DNA from: DATHYU01 sp033722675
GTDB lineage: Bacteria > Actinomycetota > Acidimicrobiia > Spongiisociales > UBA11373
Reading direction: 5' to 3'
Assembly (NCBI GenBank): GCA_033722675.1
Contig: JAWVYO010000047.1
Location: 1 to 17,369, forward strand
Length of the DNA stretch: 17,369 nt
Every line of letters starts with the position of its first letter. The stretch's first letter is position 1. Shown in pieces: positions 6,352-13,670 of this stretch. The notes beneath the pieces are model-generated. The model was not told the origin of the DNA and searched no databases. It worked only from the letters and a program-made list of their open reading frames with translations. Position numbers and translations under genes: made by a program.

Positions 6352-8472
6352 TCAGTCGCCCCCGCCGTTGGCCTCGATGTAGTAGCCCTCGAGGTACTCG
6401 GCGACCATCCGCTGCGCGGAGAAGGGGGGCCCCACCGTCGTGATGGCCCGCTTCATCTTGGCGATCCAGCCGCGAGGGAGCCCCTCCTCGTCGCGATCGA
6501 AGAAGAGCGGGACGACCTCGTGCTCGAGGATGTCGTAGAGCCGGCCGGCATCGGCCTCGTCGCCGTCGCTGTGCTCGGCGAAGCCCCAGCCGTTCGTGCC
6601 GTCGTAGCCCTCGCCCCACCAGCCGTCGAGCACCGACAGGTTCAGGCATCCGTTGGCGGCCGCCTTCATCCCCGACGTGCCGCTGGCCTCCATCGGGGGA
6701 CGCGGGTTGTTGAGCCAGACGTCGGCGCCGCCGACGAGGTAGCGGGCGATCTCCATGTCGTAGTCCTCGAGGAACACGATGTGGCCCGACAGTTCGGGTG
6801 TCTTGGACATCTCGACCACGCGCTGGATGAGCGCCTGGCCCTCACGGTCGGCCGGGTGTGCCTTGCCCGAGAAGACGATCTGGACCGGCCGTTCGGGGTT
6901 GGTGAGGATCCACTGGAGGCGGCCGAAGTCCGACAGCAGCAGCCCGGCGCGCTTGTATGTGGCGAATCGCCGTGCGAAGACGATGGTGAGCCGCTCGGCG
7001 GGGAGCATGCTGCGGACCCGGCGGAGGTCTCCGGGGCTGGCGCCGTGGCGGGACAGCTGCTCGCGGAGGCGGCGGCGCAGGTGGCGGAGGAGCCGCTCCT
7101 TCTGGGAGACGTGCGCCTCCCAGATGTCGGCGTCGGGGATGTCCTCCACCGCGGCCCAGGCGTCGGCGGAGACGTGCTCCGACCAGTCCGACCCCACCGC
7201 ACCGCTGATCTGGCGTCCCATCTGCCCGCCGATCCAGGTGGGGAGGTGGACGCCGTTCGTCACCGCGCTGCCGGGGCCGCCGATGATGTGGCCCCAGTCG
7301 CGGCTGACGATCTCGCCGTGACGCTGGGAGACGCCGTTCGTCGACGAGGACAGCCGGATGGCGAGGGCACCGAGGTCGAAGATGTTCTCCCGTCCGGAGT
7401 CACCCAGTGACCGGAGCGCCTCGTCGTCGATGCCGGGCAGGCGACCGCTCATGTAGCGCTCGACGAGGTCCAGGGCGAAGACCTCGTTGCCGGCGGGGAC
7501 CGGGGTGTGGAGGGTGAACACCGTCCGCTCCCGGATGGCCTTCACCGCGGCGTCCCAGCTGTCGCCGGCGACGAGCCGATCGGAGAGGCGCTGGAGCAGG
7601 GCGAAGGCGGCGTGACCCTCGTTGACGTGCCATGTCGAGGGATCCATGCCGAGGGCCTCGACCACGCGGGCGCCGCCGATGCCGAGCACCAGCTCCTGGC
7701 AGAGCCGCATCTCGCGGCCCCGGACGTAGAGGATGTTCGTGATGGGCCGGTCGGCGGGGTCGTTGCTCGGGAGGTCCGTGTCGAGGAGGAGCAGGGGGAC
7801 GCGGCCGACGTCGAGGCGCCAGACGCCGACGTCGACGCGCCTGCCGGGGAGGTCGACCTGGACGGTGAGCGGGTGCCCGGTGCGGTTCAGGACGCGGCGG
7901 AGGGGCCGGCGGGCGATTTCCACCCCCAGGTAGTGGTGCTGCTGCACGCCGTCGGGGTCGATGGCCTGGCGGAAGAACCCGCGGCGGTAGAGGAGGCCGA
8001 TTCCGACCATCGGGATCCCCAGGTCGGAGGCCGCCTTCGTGTGGTCGCCCGCCAGCACGCCGAGGCCCCCCGAGTAGAAGGGGAGCGTGTGGTGGACGCC
8101 GAACTCGGTGCAGAGGTAGACGAGCCCGTTGGGTAGGGCGCCGTCGTGTTCGCGTTCGTACCAGGTGCCCTCGGCGGCCATGTAGTCGTCGAACATGTCG
8201 ATGACGCGCTCGTACAGCTGCAGGAACGAGTCGTTCGACTCGAGGGTCTCCCACTGCTCGGGGGACATGGACTGCAGGAGCGAGAGGGGGTTGGGAGAGG
8301 TGCGCCAGTCGCCGGGGCTCACCCGCTGCCAGAGTTCGCGGGCGTAGGGCTCCCAGGTCCACCACATGTTGAACGCGAGGTCGTACAGCCGCTCCAGGGC
8401 TCGAGGGATGGCGACCTGTGTGCCCGCGGCGACGGGGATGGTGTCGAGCGCGGACCGTTCTGGTGTGACCAT
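6352..8472 (-). CDS. glgP: Alpha-glucan (glycogen/maltodextrin) phosphorylase, GT35
   Basis: A 706-residue cytoplasmic enzyme that would cleave alpha-1,4-glucans with phosphate, releasing glucose 1-phosphate. The PLP-binding Lys603 is in EASGTSGMKAAANG. Other GT35 signatures are FYSGGLGVLAGDH (~132-144), HVNEGH ending at His287, ARRFATYKRA (Lys507) and FSGKAHPAD. The N terminus (ERLYDLAFNMWWTWEP) is the DUF3417-type start of the short bacterial and archaeal phosphorylases, not the ~800-residue E. coli GlgP/MalP type. I chose ATG 8472 because AGAGGT lies 5 bases upstream; GTG 8511 and ATG 8508 are in frame but overlap the predicted -10 box, so they would lie upstream of the transcript. No other glycogen gene is in the window. 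A sugar-responsive operator is proposed at 8495-8506. Confidence 0.93.
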   Translation of the reverse strand: MVTPERSALDTIPVAAGTQVAIPRALERLYDLAFNMWWTWEPYARELWQRVSPGDWRTSPNPLSLLQSMSPEQWETLESNDSFLQLYERVIDMFDDYMAAEGTWYEREHDGALPNGLVYLCTEFGVHHTLPFYSGGLGVLAGDHTKAASDLGIPMVGIGLLYRRGFFRQAIDPDGVQQHHYLGVEIARRPLRRVLNRTGHPLTVQVDLPGRRVDVGVWRLDVGRVPLLLLDTDLPSNDPADRPITNILYVRGREMRLCQELVLGIGGARVVEALGMDPSTWHVNEGHAAFALLQRLSDRLVAGDSWDAAVKAIRERTVFTLHTPVPAGNEVFALDLVERYMSGRLPGIDDEALRSLGDSGRENIFDLGALAIRLSSSTNGVSQRHGEIVSRDWGHIIGGPGSAVTNGVHLPTWIGGQMGRQISGAVGSDWSEHVSADAWAAVEDIPDADIWEAHVSQKERLLRHLRRRLREQLSRHGASPGDLRRVRSMLPAERLTIVFARRFATYKRAGLLLSDFGRLQWILTNPERPVQIVFSGKAHPADREGQALIQRVVEMSKTPELSGHIVFLEDYDMEIARYLVGGADVWLNNPRPPMEASGTSGMKAAANGCLNLSVLDGWWGEGYDGTNGWGFAEHSDGDEADAGRLYDILEHEVVPLFFDRDEEGLPRGWIAKMKRAITTVGPPFSAQRMVAEYLEGYYIEANGGGD

Positions 8473-8494
8473 GGGAGACCTCTGCGAAAGCGTC

Positions 8495-8506
8495 GGAACC
8501 GGTTCC
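8495..8506. promoter_or_regulatory. Perfect palindrome at the glgP start site (LacI-type operator candidate)
   Basis: GGAACCGGTTCC is a perfect 12-bp palindrome with the AACCGGTT core typical of LacI/GalR-family operators. It lies over the predicted glgP transcription start (about 8503) and 23 bases upstream of the chosen ATG. Sugar-responsive LacI-family repressors often control glucan-use genes; no such regulator gene is in the window. Confidence 0.45.
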
Positions 8507-8509
8507 ATC

Positions 8510-8540
8510 ACGATAGCCGGGTCGGTCTCCCCATCGGCAA
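8510..8540 (-). promoter_or_regulatory. Predicted glgP promoter
   Basis: On the minus strand TTGCCG (8535-8540) and TATCGT (8510-8515) lie 19 bases apart, a slightly long spacer. The -10 is good; the -35 is tentative. Confidence 0.4.
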
Positions 8541-8581
8541 CCGCCGTGGCGTGATGCCGCGCGCGCCGGGTCGGCGCTCGA

Positions 8582-8606
8582 TAGCATGACCGGACCGATC
8601 TGGAGG
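8582..8606 (+). promoter_or_regulatory. Predicted fab operon -10 box and fabD ribosome binding site
   Basis: TAGCAT (8582-8587) is a plausible -10 with no clear -35. GGAGG (8602-8606) lies 4 bases before the fabD GTG at 8611 and fixes that start. The ATG at 8586 opens a different frame and is not the fabD start. The promoter region is shared back to back with glgP over about 100 bp. Confidence 0.5.
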
Positions 8607-8610
8607 TTCC

Positions 8611-9540
8611 GTGACGTTCGCCGTCCTCTTCCCCGGGCAGGGGAGTCAGTCCGTCGGCATGGGCGCCGATCTCTTCGACGAGCGGCCCGACCTACTCGGC
8701 GACGCCGCCGACGAGATCCTCGGGTGGTCGCTGCGAACGGTGTGCCTCGACGGTCCGGAGGAGGAACTGACCCGCACCGACCGCGCCCAGCCGGCCCTCT
8801 ACGCCATCTCGTACGCGCTGTGGGACGAGTTCCGGTCGCGTCTCGAGGTGCCGCCGGCGGGGGCGGCCGGCCACTCGCTCGGCGAGTACACCGCCCTGGC
8901 CGCCGCCGGGGTCCTCTCCTTCGAGGACGGGCTCCGGCTCGTCGCGGCCCGGGGCCTGGCCATGGCCGACGCCGCCGCTCGCGAGCCCTCGACCATGGCG
9001 GCGCTCATCGGCGCGGATCTCGAGGCCGCCGAGTCGCTCGCCGCGGATCGTCGCGACGAGGGCGGTCGGCTGTGGGTGGCCAATGTCAATGCCCCGGGAC
9101 AGATCGTGGTGGCCGGCGGTACCGACGACGTGGAGTGGGCCGGCTCCGTCGCCCGGGATCGGGGGATCCGGCGCGTCGTCCCGCTCAAGGTGGCGGGGGC
9201 GTTCCACTCGCCGTTCATGGCCCCGGCCGCCGAGGCCCTGACCGAGGCCGTCGGCACGACCCGCTTCGAGCCGGCCTCCTTCCCGGTGTGGGCGAACGCC
9301 ACGGCGGCCCCCCACGGCGAGAGCGTCGGGGGCGCGCTCGTCGAGCAGCTGACGTCGCCGGTCAGGTTCGCCGAGAGCCTCGGTGCGATGGCCGGCGCGG
9401 GGATCGGTGTGTTCGTCCACGTCGGACCCGGCGACGTCACCGCCGGACTGGCGCGGAGGTCGATCGACGGCGCAGAGACCTACGTCGTGTCGGGTCCGGC
9501 AGACCTCGAGTCGGTGGCCGCGGCCCTGCAGAGCACGTGA
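8611..9540 (+). CDS. fabD: Malonyl-CoA:ACP transacylase
   Basis: A 309-residue enzyme that moves malonyl groups from CoA to the acyl carrier protein, supplying extender units to type II fatty-acid synthase. Family residues are visible: GQGSQ near the N terminus (Gln10), the nucleophile Ser89 in AGHSLGEY, Arg114 in VAARG, and the catalytic His199 in GAFHSPFM. Length is normal for FabD. The start is GTG with a strong GGAGG site. It is the first gene of the fab operon; fabH begins within about 40 bases of its stop (TGA 9538-9540). Confidence 0.96.
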   Translation: MTFAVLFPGQGSQSVGMGADLFDERPDLLGDAADEILGWSLRTVCLDGPEEELTRTDRAQPALYAISYALWDEFRSRLEVPPAGAAGHSLGEYTALAAAGVLSFEDGLRLVAARGLAMADAAAREPSTMAALIGADLEAAESLAADRRDEGGRLWVANVNAPGQIVVAGGTDDVEWAGSVARDRGIRRVVPLKVAGAFHSPFMAPAAEALTEAVGTTRFEPASFPVWANATAAPHGESVGGALVEQLTSPVRFAESLGAMAGAGIGVFVHVGPGDVTAGLARRSIDGAETYVVSGPADLESVAAALQST

Positions 9541-9580
9541 GCGGCGGGATACGATGACCGACGGATCGAGGGGAGCGACG

Positions 9581-10651
9581 GTGCGACACGCGACGATCAC
9601 GGGGTGGGGGACCTGCCTCCCGCCGACGGTGCTCTCCAACGCGGACCTCGAGCGGCTCACCGACACGACGGACGAGTGGATCACGACGCGCACCGGGATC
9701 AAGGAGCGTCGGATCAGCCACGTGGAGGTCTCCGACCTGGCAGCGGTGGCGGCCCGCCGCGCCCTCGCTGCGGCCGGTCTCGAGCCGGAGGACCTCGATC
9801 TCGTCCTGCTCGCCACGTGCACGCCCGAGCGGCTCATCCCCGCCGCGGCGACCCACCTCCAGTCGAAGATCGGGGCGTCGAAGTCGGCGGCGATGGACCT
9901 GAACGCCGCCTGTTCGGGATTCATCTACGGGCTGTCGGTGGCCGACGCGATGATCCGCTCCGGCGGGGCCCGGCGGATCCTGCTCGTCGGTGCCGAGAAG
10001 CTCAGCTACTTCCTCGACTTCACCGACCGCTCGACGTCGGTCCTGTTCGGAGACGGGGCCGGCGCGGTGGTGCTCGAGGCGGCCGAGGGGGAGGGGGGCC
10101 TGCTGGCCTCCGAACTGGGTGCCGACGGCGACCAGGCCGACATCCTCTGCGTCCCCAAGTCGGGCACCGAGGGCCGGGTCGAGGCGGCGCGAGCCGCCGG
10201 CGTGCACATGGAGGGCCCGGCCGTGTTCCGGCTCGCCGTGGAGGCGATGGGCGACGCGTCCACCCGGGTGGTCGAGGCGGCGGGGCTCACGCTCGACGAC
10301 GTCGACGTGCTCATCCCGCACCAGGCGAACGTCCGGATCATCGACGCCACCGCCCGACGCCTGAAACTCGACGCGTCGCAGGTCTACGTCAACATCGCCT
10401 CCTACGGCAACACGTCGGCCGCCACGATCCCGATCGCCCTGGCCGAGGCGCTCGGCGAGGGCCGCATCCGCCCCGGGTCGAACGTGGTCTTCGCGGCCTT
10501 CGGGGGCGGGCTCACGTGGGCCGCCGGCGTCTTCCGCTGGGGCGATCGGGTCGAGCCGCTCGGGACCTCCGACGCCGCCCTGCCGCCCACCGATGCCGAC
10601 GTCTTCGAACTGCTCCAGGGCAACATCGACACCTTCGGTCGCGGCGTATGA
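9581..10651 (+). CDS. fabH: Beta-ketoacyl-ACP synthase III
   Basis: A 356-residue enzyme that starts fatty-acid chains by condensing an acyl-CoA primer with malonyl-ACP. The catalytic triad is intact: Cys111 (DLNAACSGFIYGL), His247 (LIPHQAN) and Asn277 (NIASYGNTSAATIP). I chose GTG 9581 because GAGGGGAG lies 5 bases upstream and the protein then begins VRHATITGWGTCLPP, the usual FabH beginning; ATG 9554 would add 9 residues with a weaker site. TACGAT at 9550-9555 could be an internal -10. Homologues usually end soon after the GGGLTWAAGVFRW motif; here a ~36-residue acidic tail follows (VEPLGTSDAALPPTDADVF and on). Primer preference (straight or branched) cannot be read from sequence. It overlaps fabG by ATGA. 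Confidence 0.95.
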   Translation: MRHATITGWGTCLPPTVLSNADLERLTDTTDEWITTRTGIKERRISHVEVSDLAAVAARRALAAAGLEPEDLDLVLLATCTPERLIPAAATHLQSKIGASKSAAMDLNAACSGFIYGLSVADAMIRSGGARRILLVGAEKLSYFLDFTDRSTSVLFGDGAGAVVLEAAEGEGGLLASELGADGDQADILCVPKSGTEGRVEAARAAGVHMEGPAVFRLAVEAMGDASTRVVEAAGLTLDDVDVLIPHQANVRIIDATARRLKLDASQVYVNIASYGNTSAATIPIALAEALGEGRIRPGSNVVFAAFGGGLTWAAGVFRWGDRVEPLGTSDAALPPTDADVFELLQGNIDTFGRGV

Positions 10652-11382
10652 GCCGCGTCGCCCTCGTCACGGGCGGATCCCGGGGCATCGGCGCGGCCGT
10701 CGCGGCGGAACTGGGCGCGGCGGGCCACCGCGTGGCGGTCAACTACCACTCGAGTGCCGGCGCGGCCGACGAGGTGGTCGCCGGCATCGTGGACGCGGGC
10801 GGTGAGGCGATCGCCGTGGGAGCCGACGTCGGGGACCCCGACGCGATCACCGAGATGTTCGACGAGGTCGGCGAGCGGCTGGGGGCGGTCGAGATCCTCG
10901 TCAACAACGCCGGGATCACCCGTGACGGCCTCGTGATGCGCATGTCGATCGACGACTGGGAGGCGGTGCTGGCGACGAACCTGCGTTCTGCCTTCCTGTC
11001 CACGAAGGCGGCGCTGCGGGGCATGCTCCGGGCCCGGTGGGGCCGGATCGTCAACATCGCCTCCGTGTCGGGCCTGGCCGGCAACCCGGGTCAGGCGAAC
11101 TACGCCGCGGCGAAGGCCGGGCTGGTGGGGTTCACGAAGTCGGTCGCCAAGGAGGTGGGATCCCGGGGGATCACGGTGAACGCGGTGGCCCCGGGGTTCA
11201 TCGACACCGACATGACGGCCGACCTCGGCGATGCGGTCCGCGAAGCGGCCACCCCCCAGATCACCCTCGGCCGCTTCGGCACGCCACCGGAGGTCGCGTC
11301 GGCGGTCGGCTATCTTGCGTCGGACCGGGCCTCGTACGTCACCGGCCAGGTGATCGTCGTCGACGGCGGCATGGCAATCTGA
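10648..11382 (+). CDS. fabG: 3-oxoacyl-ACP reductase
   Basis: A 244-residue short-chain dehydrogenase that would reduce 3-oxoacyl-ACP to 3-hydroxyacyl-ACP with NADPH. The cofactor motif is TGGSRGIG (8-15), the structural NNAG is at 86-89, and the catalytic set is Asn111, Ser139, Tyr152 and Lys156 (IASVSGLAGNPGQANYAAAK region). The C terminus SYVTGQVIVVDGGMAI is typical FabG. The ATG lies in the ATGA overlap with fabH, so translation is probably coupled. Its place between fabH and acpP supports FabG proper over one of the many related dehydrogenases. Confidence 0.95.
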   Translation: MSRVALVTGGSRGIGAAVAAELGAAGHRVAVNYHSSAGAADEVVAGIVDAGGEAIAVGADVGDPDAITEMFDEVGERLGAVEILVNNAGITRDGLVMRMSIDDWEAVLATNLRSAFLSTKAALRGMLRARWGRIVNIASVSGLAGNPGQANYAAAKAGLVGFTKSVAKEVGSRGITVNAVAPGFIDTDMTADLGDAVREAATPQITLGRFGTPPEVASAVGYLASDRASYVTGQVIVVDGGMAI

Positions 11383-11399
11383 AAGGGAGAGGGGAACCC

Positions 11400-11648
11400 A
11401 TGGAGCGTTCCGAAGTAGAAGCGAAGATGACCGACCTCCTCGTGGAGGAGCTGGGACTCGAGCGCGAGGACATCAACCCGTCCGCCACGTTCGAGGAGGA
11501 TCTGGAGGTCGACTCCCTGGGGGTCGTCGAGCTGCTGATGGCCCTCGAGGACACGTTCGGCGTGCGGATCCCCGACGAGGAGGCCGAGGAGATCACCACC
11601 GTCGGCCAGGCGGTCGACGTGGTGATGGCCAAGCTCGACGAGAGCTGA
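11400..11648 (+). CDS. acpP: Acyl carrier protein
   Basis: An 82-residue, very acidic carrier protein. Ser39 in the DSL motif (EDLEVDSLGVVELLMALE) is the 4'-phosphopantetheine attachment site. The sequence shows the usual ACP helices and the FGVRIPDEEAEEITTVGQAV region of helices II-III. It starts at ATG 11400 after a purine-rich GGGAGAGGGG, 17 bases past the fabG stop. It carries the chains handled by the other fab products. A holo-ACP synthase gene is not in the window. Confidence 0.97.
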   Translation: MERSEVEAKMTDLLVEELGLEREDINPSATFEEDLEVDSLGVVELLMALEDTFGVRIPDEEAEEITTVGQAVDVVMAKLDES

Positions 11649-11652
11649 TCGG

Positions 11653-12897
11653 ATGACGCGGCGGGTCGTCGTGACGGGGCTCGGGACGGTGAACCCGTTG
11701 GGCCTCGACGTGGCCACCACGTGGTCGGCCATGCGGGAGGGCGTCTCGGGGATCGGCCCGATCACCCTCTTCGACGCGTCGCATCTGCCGTCCCGGATCG
11801 CCGGAGAGGTCCGCGGGTTCGATCCCGAGGACTACATGTCCCGCCGTCAGGCGCGAACGCTCGACCGCTACGACCTGTTGTTCTGGGCGGCGGCCAAGCA
11901 CGCCCTCGACGACGCCGGGCTCGCCTACGAAGAGGACGATCCCGACGCCTACCGGGCCGGCGTCGCGGTCGGCGGGGGGATCGGCGGCATCATCACGTTC
12001 CAGGAGCAGATGGACGTGATGCGGCAGCGGGGCAACAACCGGGTGAGCCCCTACGCCATCCCCCAGATCATCTCGAACATGGCCGGTGGTGTCGTGTCGA
12101 TCGACTTCAACCTCTTCGGCCCCAACATCTGCGACGTCACCGCCTGCGCGGCGTCCGCGAACGCCATCGGCGACGCTGCGGAGATCATCAAACGGGGCGA
12201 TGCCGACGTGATGGTCGCCGGGGGCGCGGAGGCCTCCATCGTCGAGTTCTCGATCACCGGTTTCACCCAGTCGCGAGCGCTCAGCACGAACAACGACGAT
12301 CCGCAGGGGGCGAGCCGGCCCTTCGACGCCGACCGGGACGGGTTCGTGATGTCGGAGGGCGCCGCCGTCCTGATCCTGGAGGAGTTCGAGCGGGCGAAGG
12401 CGCGCGGCGCCGACGTGCTCGCCGAGGTGGTGGGGTACGGGATGTCCGCCGACGGCTACCACATCACGCTGCCGCGGCCGGGGGGCGCCGGGGCCGCCCG
12501 GGCGATGGAGAACGCGATGCGCAATGCCGGGCTCGGTCCGGCGGACATCGACTACATCAACGCCCACGGGACGTCCACGGAGGCGAACGACGCCACCGAG
12601 ACGCAGGCGATCAAGCTGGCCCTCGGCGAGGAGCGGGCGCGGGAGATCCCGATCTCGTCGACCAAGTCGATGACCGGGCACCTGCTCGGCGGTGCCGGTG
12701 CCATCGAGGCGATCGCCGGCATCATGGCGCTGCGTGACGGTGTCGTTCCTCCCACGATCAACTACGAGACGCCGGATCCCGACTGCGACCTCGACTACGT
12801 GCCGAACGAGGCTCGCGACCTCGCCATCGACACGGTGATGTCGAACTCCTTCGGGTTCGGTGGCCACAACGTCGCGCTCGTGTTCCAGCGGGTCTGA
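11653..12897 (+). CDS. fabF: Beta-ketoacyl-ACP synthase II
   Basis: A 414-residue condensing enzyme that elongates acyl-ACP with malonyl-ACP. The Cys-His-His triad is intact: Cys165 (CDVTACAASANAIGDA), His305 (YINAHGTSTEAND) and His343 (TKSMTGHLLGGAGA), with the supporting Lys338. The C terminus MSNSFGFGGHNVALVF is diagnostic of FabB/FabF, and the 414-residue length favours FabF. The ATG is 4 bases after the acpP stop, so coupling is likely. It is the last fab gene; the gap after it carries a new promoter. fabI, fabZ and acetyl-CoA carboxylase genes must lie elsewhere. Confidence 0.96.
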   Translation: MTRRVVVTGLGTVNPLGLDVATTWSAMREGVSGIGPITLFDASHLPSRIAGEVRGFDPEDYMSRRQARTLDRYDLLFWAAAKHALDDAGLAYEEDDPDAYRAGVAVGGGIGGIITFQEQMDVMRQRGNNRVSPYAIPQIISNMAGGVVSIDFNLFGPNICDVTACAASANAIGDAAEIIKRGDADVMVAGGAEASIVEFSITGFTQSRALSTNNDDPQGASRPFDADRDGFVMSEGAAVLILEEFERAKARGADVLAEVVGYGMSADGYHITLPRPGGAGAARAMENAMRNAGLGPADIDYINAHGTSTEANDATETQAIKLALGEERAREIPISSTKSMTGHLLGGAGAIEAIAGIMALRDGVVPPTINYETPDPDCDLDYVPNEARDLAIDTVMSNSFGFGGHNVALVFQRV

Positions 12898-12916
12898 CCG
12901 CCCCGGCGCCGCGGTC

Positions 12917-12922
12917 TACGCT
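12917..12922 (+). promoter_or_regulatory. Predicted leaderless -10 box of the GCGxYA cassette
   Basis: TACGCT lies 8 bases before the ATG at 12931, with no Shine-Dalgarno sequence in between, the layout of a leaderless transcript. It separates the cassette from the fab operon, although read-through from fabF is possible because no clear terminator is visible in the 33-bp gap. Confidence 0.45.
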
Positions 12923-12930
12923 GTCGGGCC

Positions 12931-13575
12931 ATGACCGACGACCGGCTCCGGAGGGCGATGGCCGAGCGGTTCCTCGCCGGGCGGGCACCCGATCTCGGGC
13001 CCGTGGCCCGTGCGGACGAGTTCGCCGGCGGGGGTCCCGCCACCCGGTCGAGGTCCCGCAGCACACCCCACTGGACGCCCGTGCCCATCGTCGGCTACCG
13101 GGCCTGGCGCGTGTACCGCAACGGGCTTCGCGGCTCGCGCGCCTGGTGGCCCGGGCCCGTGCACGAGGCGCGTTGCCGCGTCGACCCCTCCAGCCCGCGC
13201 CTCGTGCCCCACGACGACGGCCGGTGCGGCCGGCTCGGATGCGGGGTGTACGCCCTCGCGGATCCCGGTGACGTCCGATCGGTCCTCGGGACCGCCAGCC
13301 CGGTCGTCCTCGGCGCCGTGGCGCTCACCGGGAAGGTGGTCGAGCACGAGGCCGGGTACCGAGCCGCCCGGGCCGAGGTCGTCGCGGCCGCCGTCCTCCA
13401 CCGGACCCGGCCGGTGGCGTCCACCGACCGGGGATGGCTGGTCCGCCTGTTCCTCGACCCGGTGGCCGCGATCGGTGAGCACGGGCGGGACCTGCGGGGG
13501 GACCCGATCGACTATCTGACGGACGCAGCACGGAGGTACGAGGAACGATGGACATCGGCGAACAGAAGCGGGTGA
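12931..13575 (+). CDS. Uncharacterised GCGxYA-family protein A with Cys-His-Cys-Cys motif
   Basis: A 214-residue protein of no function I recognise. Residues 1-46 are an Arg/Ala-rich extension. The core starts at HWTPVPIVGYRAWRV (47-61), followed by a putative metal site Cys82-x11-His94-x4-Cys99-x4-Cys104 ending in GCGVYA, then GAVALTGKVVEHEAGYRAARAEVVAAAV (His139 conserved) and a Trp/Leu-rich segment (DRGWLVRLFLDP). The core aligns over its length with protein B at 13667-14143, so the two are diverged tandem paralogues. There is no signal peptide or membrane segment. Zinc binding is inferred only from conserved Cys/His spacing. The gene has its own leaderless-type promoter, and its last 28 bases overlap the small ORF at 13548. 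Confidence 0.7.
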   Translation: MTDDRLRRAMAERFLAGRAPDLGPVARADEFAGGGPATRSRSRSTPHWTPVPIVGYRAWRVYRNGLRGSRAWWPGPVHEARCRVDPSSPRLVPHDDGRCGRLGCGVYALADPGDVRSVLGTASPVVLGAVALTGKVVEHEAGYRAARAEVVAAAVLHRTRPVASTDRGWLVRLFLDPVAAIGEHGRDLRGDPIDYLTDAARRYEERWTSANRSG

Positions 13576-13670
13576 TCACGGTCGAGCCGGAGCCGATCGA
13601 GCTCCCGGCCGACGAGCCGGCGGTCGAACCCGTCGAACCGGCCCCCGACCGCGAGCAGGTGCCCGCCTGA
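13548..13670 (+). CDS. Small acidic Glu/Pro-rich ORF (40 codons)
   Basis: An ATG at 13548 preceded by GGAGG (13532-13536) and GAGGA (13540-13544) opens a 40-residue frame ending with TGA at 13668-13670. The product begins MDIGEQKRVITVEP and continues with alternating Glu, Pro, Val and Ala, ending DREQVPA; it is strongly acidic and probably disordered. It overlaps gene A by 28 bases, and its stop overlaps the CTG proposed as start of gene B. Position and ribosome site support a real gene; the composition resembles what any GC-rich frame might give, so confidence is moderate. No function is suggested beyond being a partner of A and B. Confidence 0.5.
   Translation: MDIGEQKRVITVEPEPIELPADEPAVEPVEPAPDREQVPA

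Noticed and set aside
3148..7410. A 1420-codon open frame on the plus strand across the cyclase and glgP genes
   Set aside because: It is antisense to two clear minus-strand genes, starts inside one and ends inside the other, and its product is a low-complexity Gly/Arg/Val/Glu string without domains. High GC removes stop codons from the complementary frame.
8473..8511. glgP start at GTG 8511 or ATG 8508
   Set aside because: These codons overlap the predicted -10 box, and the ATG at 8472 has AGAGGT at proper spacing.
8586..9557. A 323-codon frame overlapping fabD
   Set aside because: It is an Arg-rich out-of-frame shadow of fabD, whose catalytic motifs are all in the other frame.
9554..9580. 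FabH start at ATG 9554
   Set aside because: Possible, but the GTG at 9581 has a much better ribosome site (GAGGGGAG) and gives the normal FabH N terminus; the ATG also overlaps a possible -10 box.
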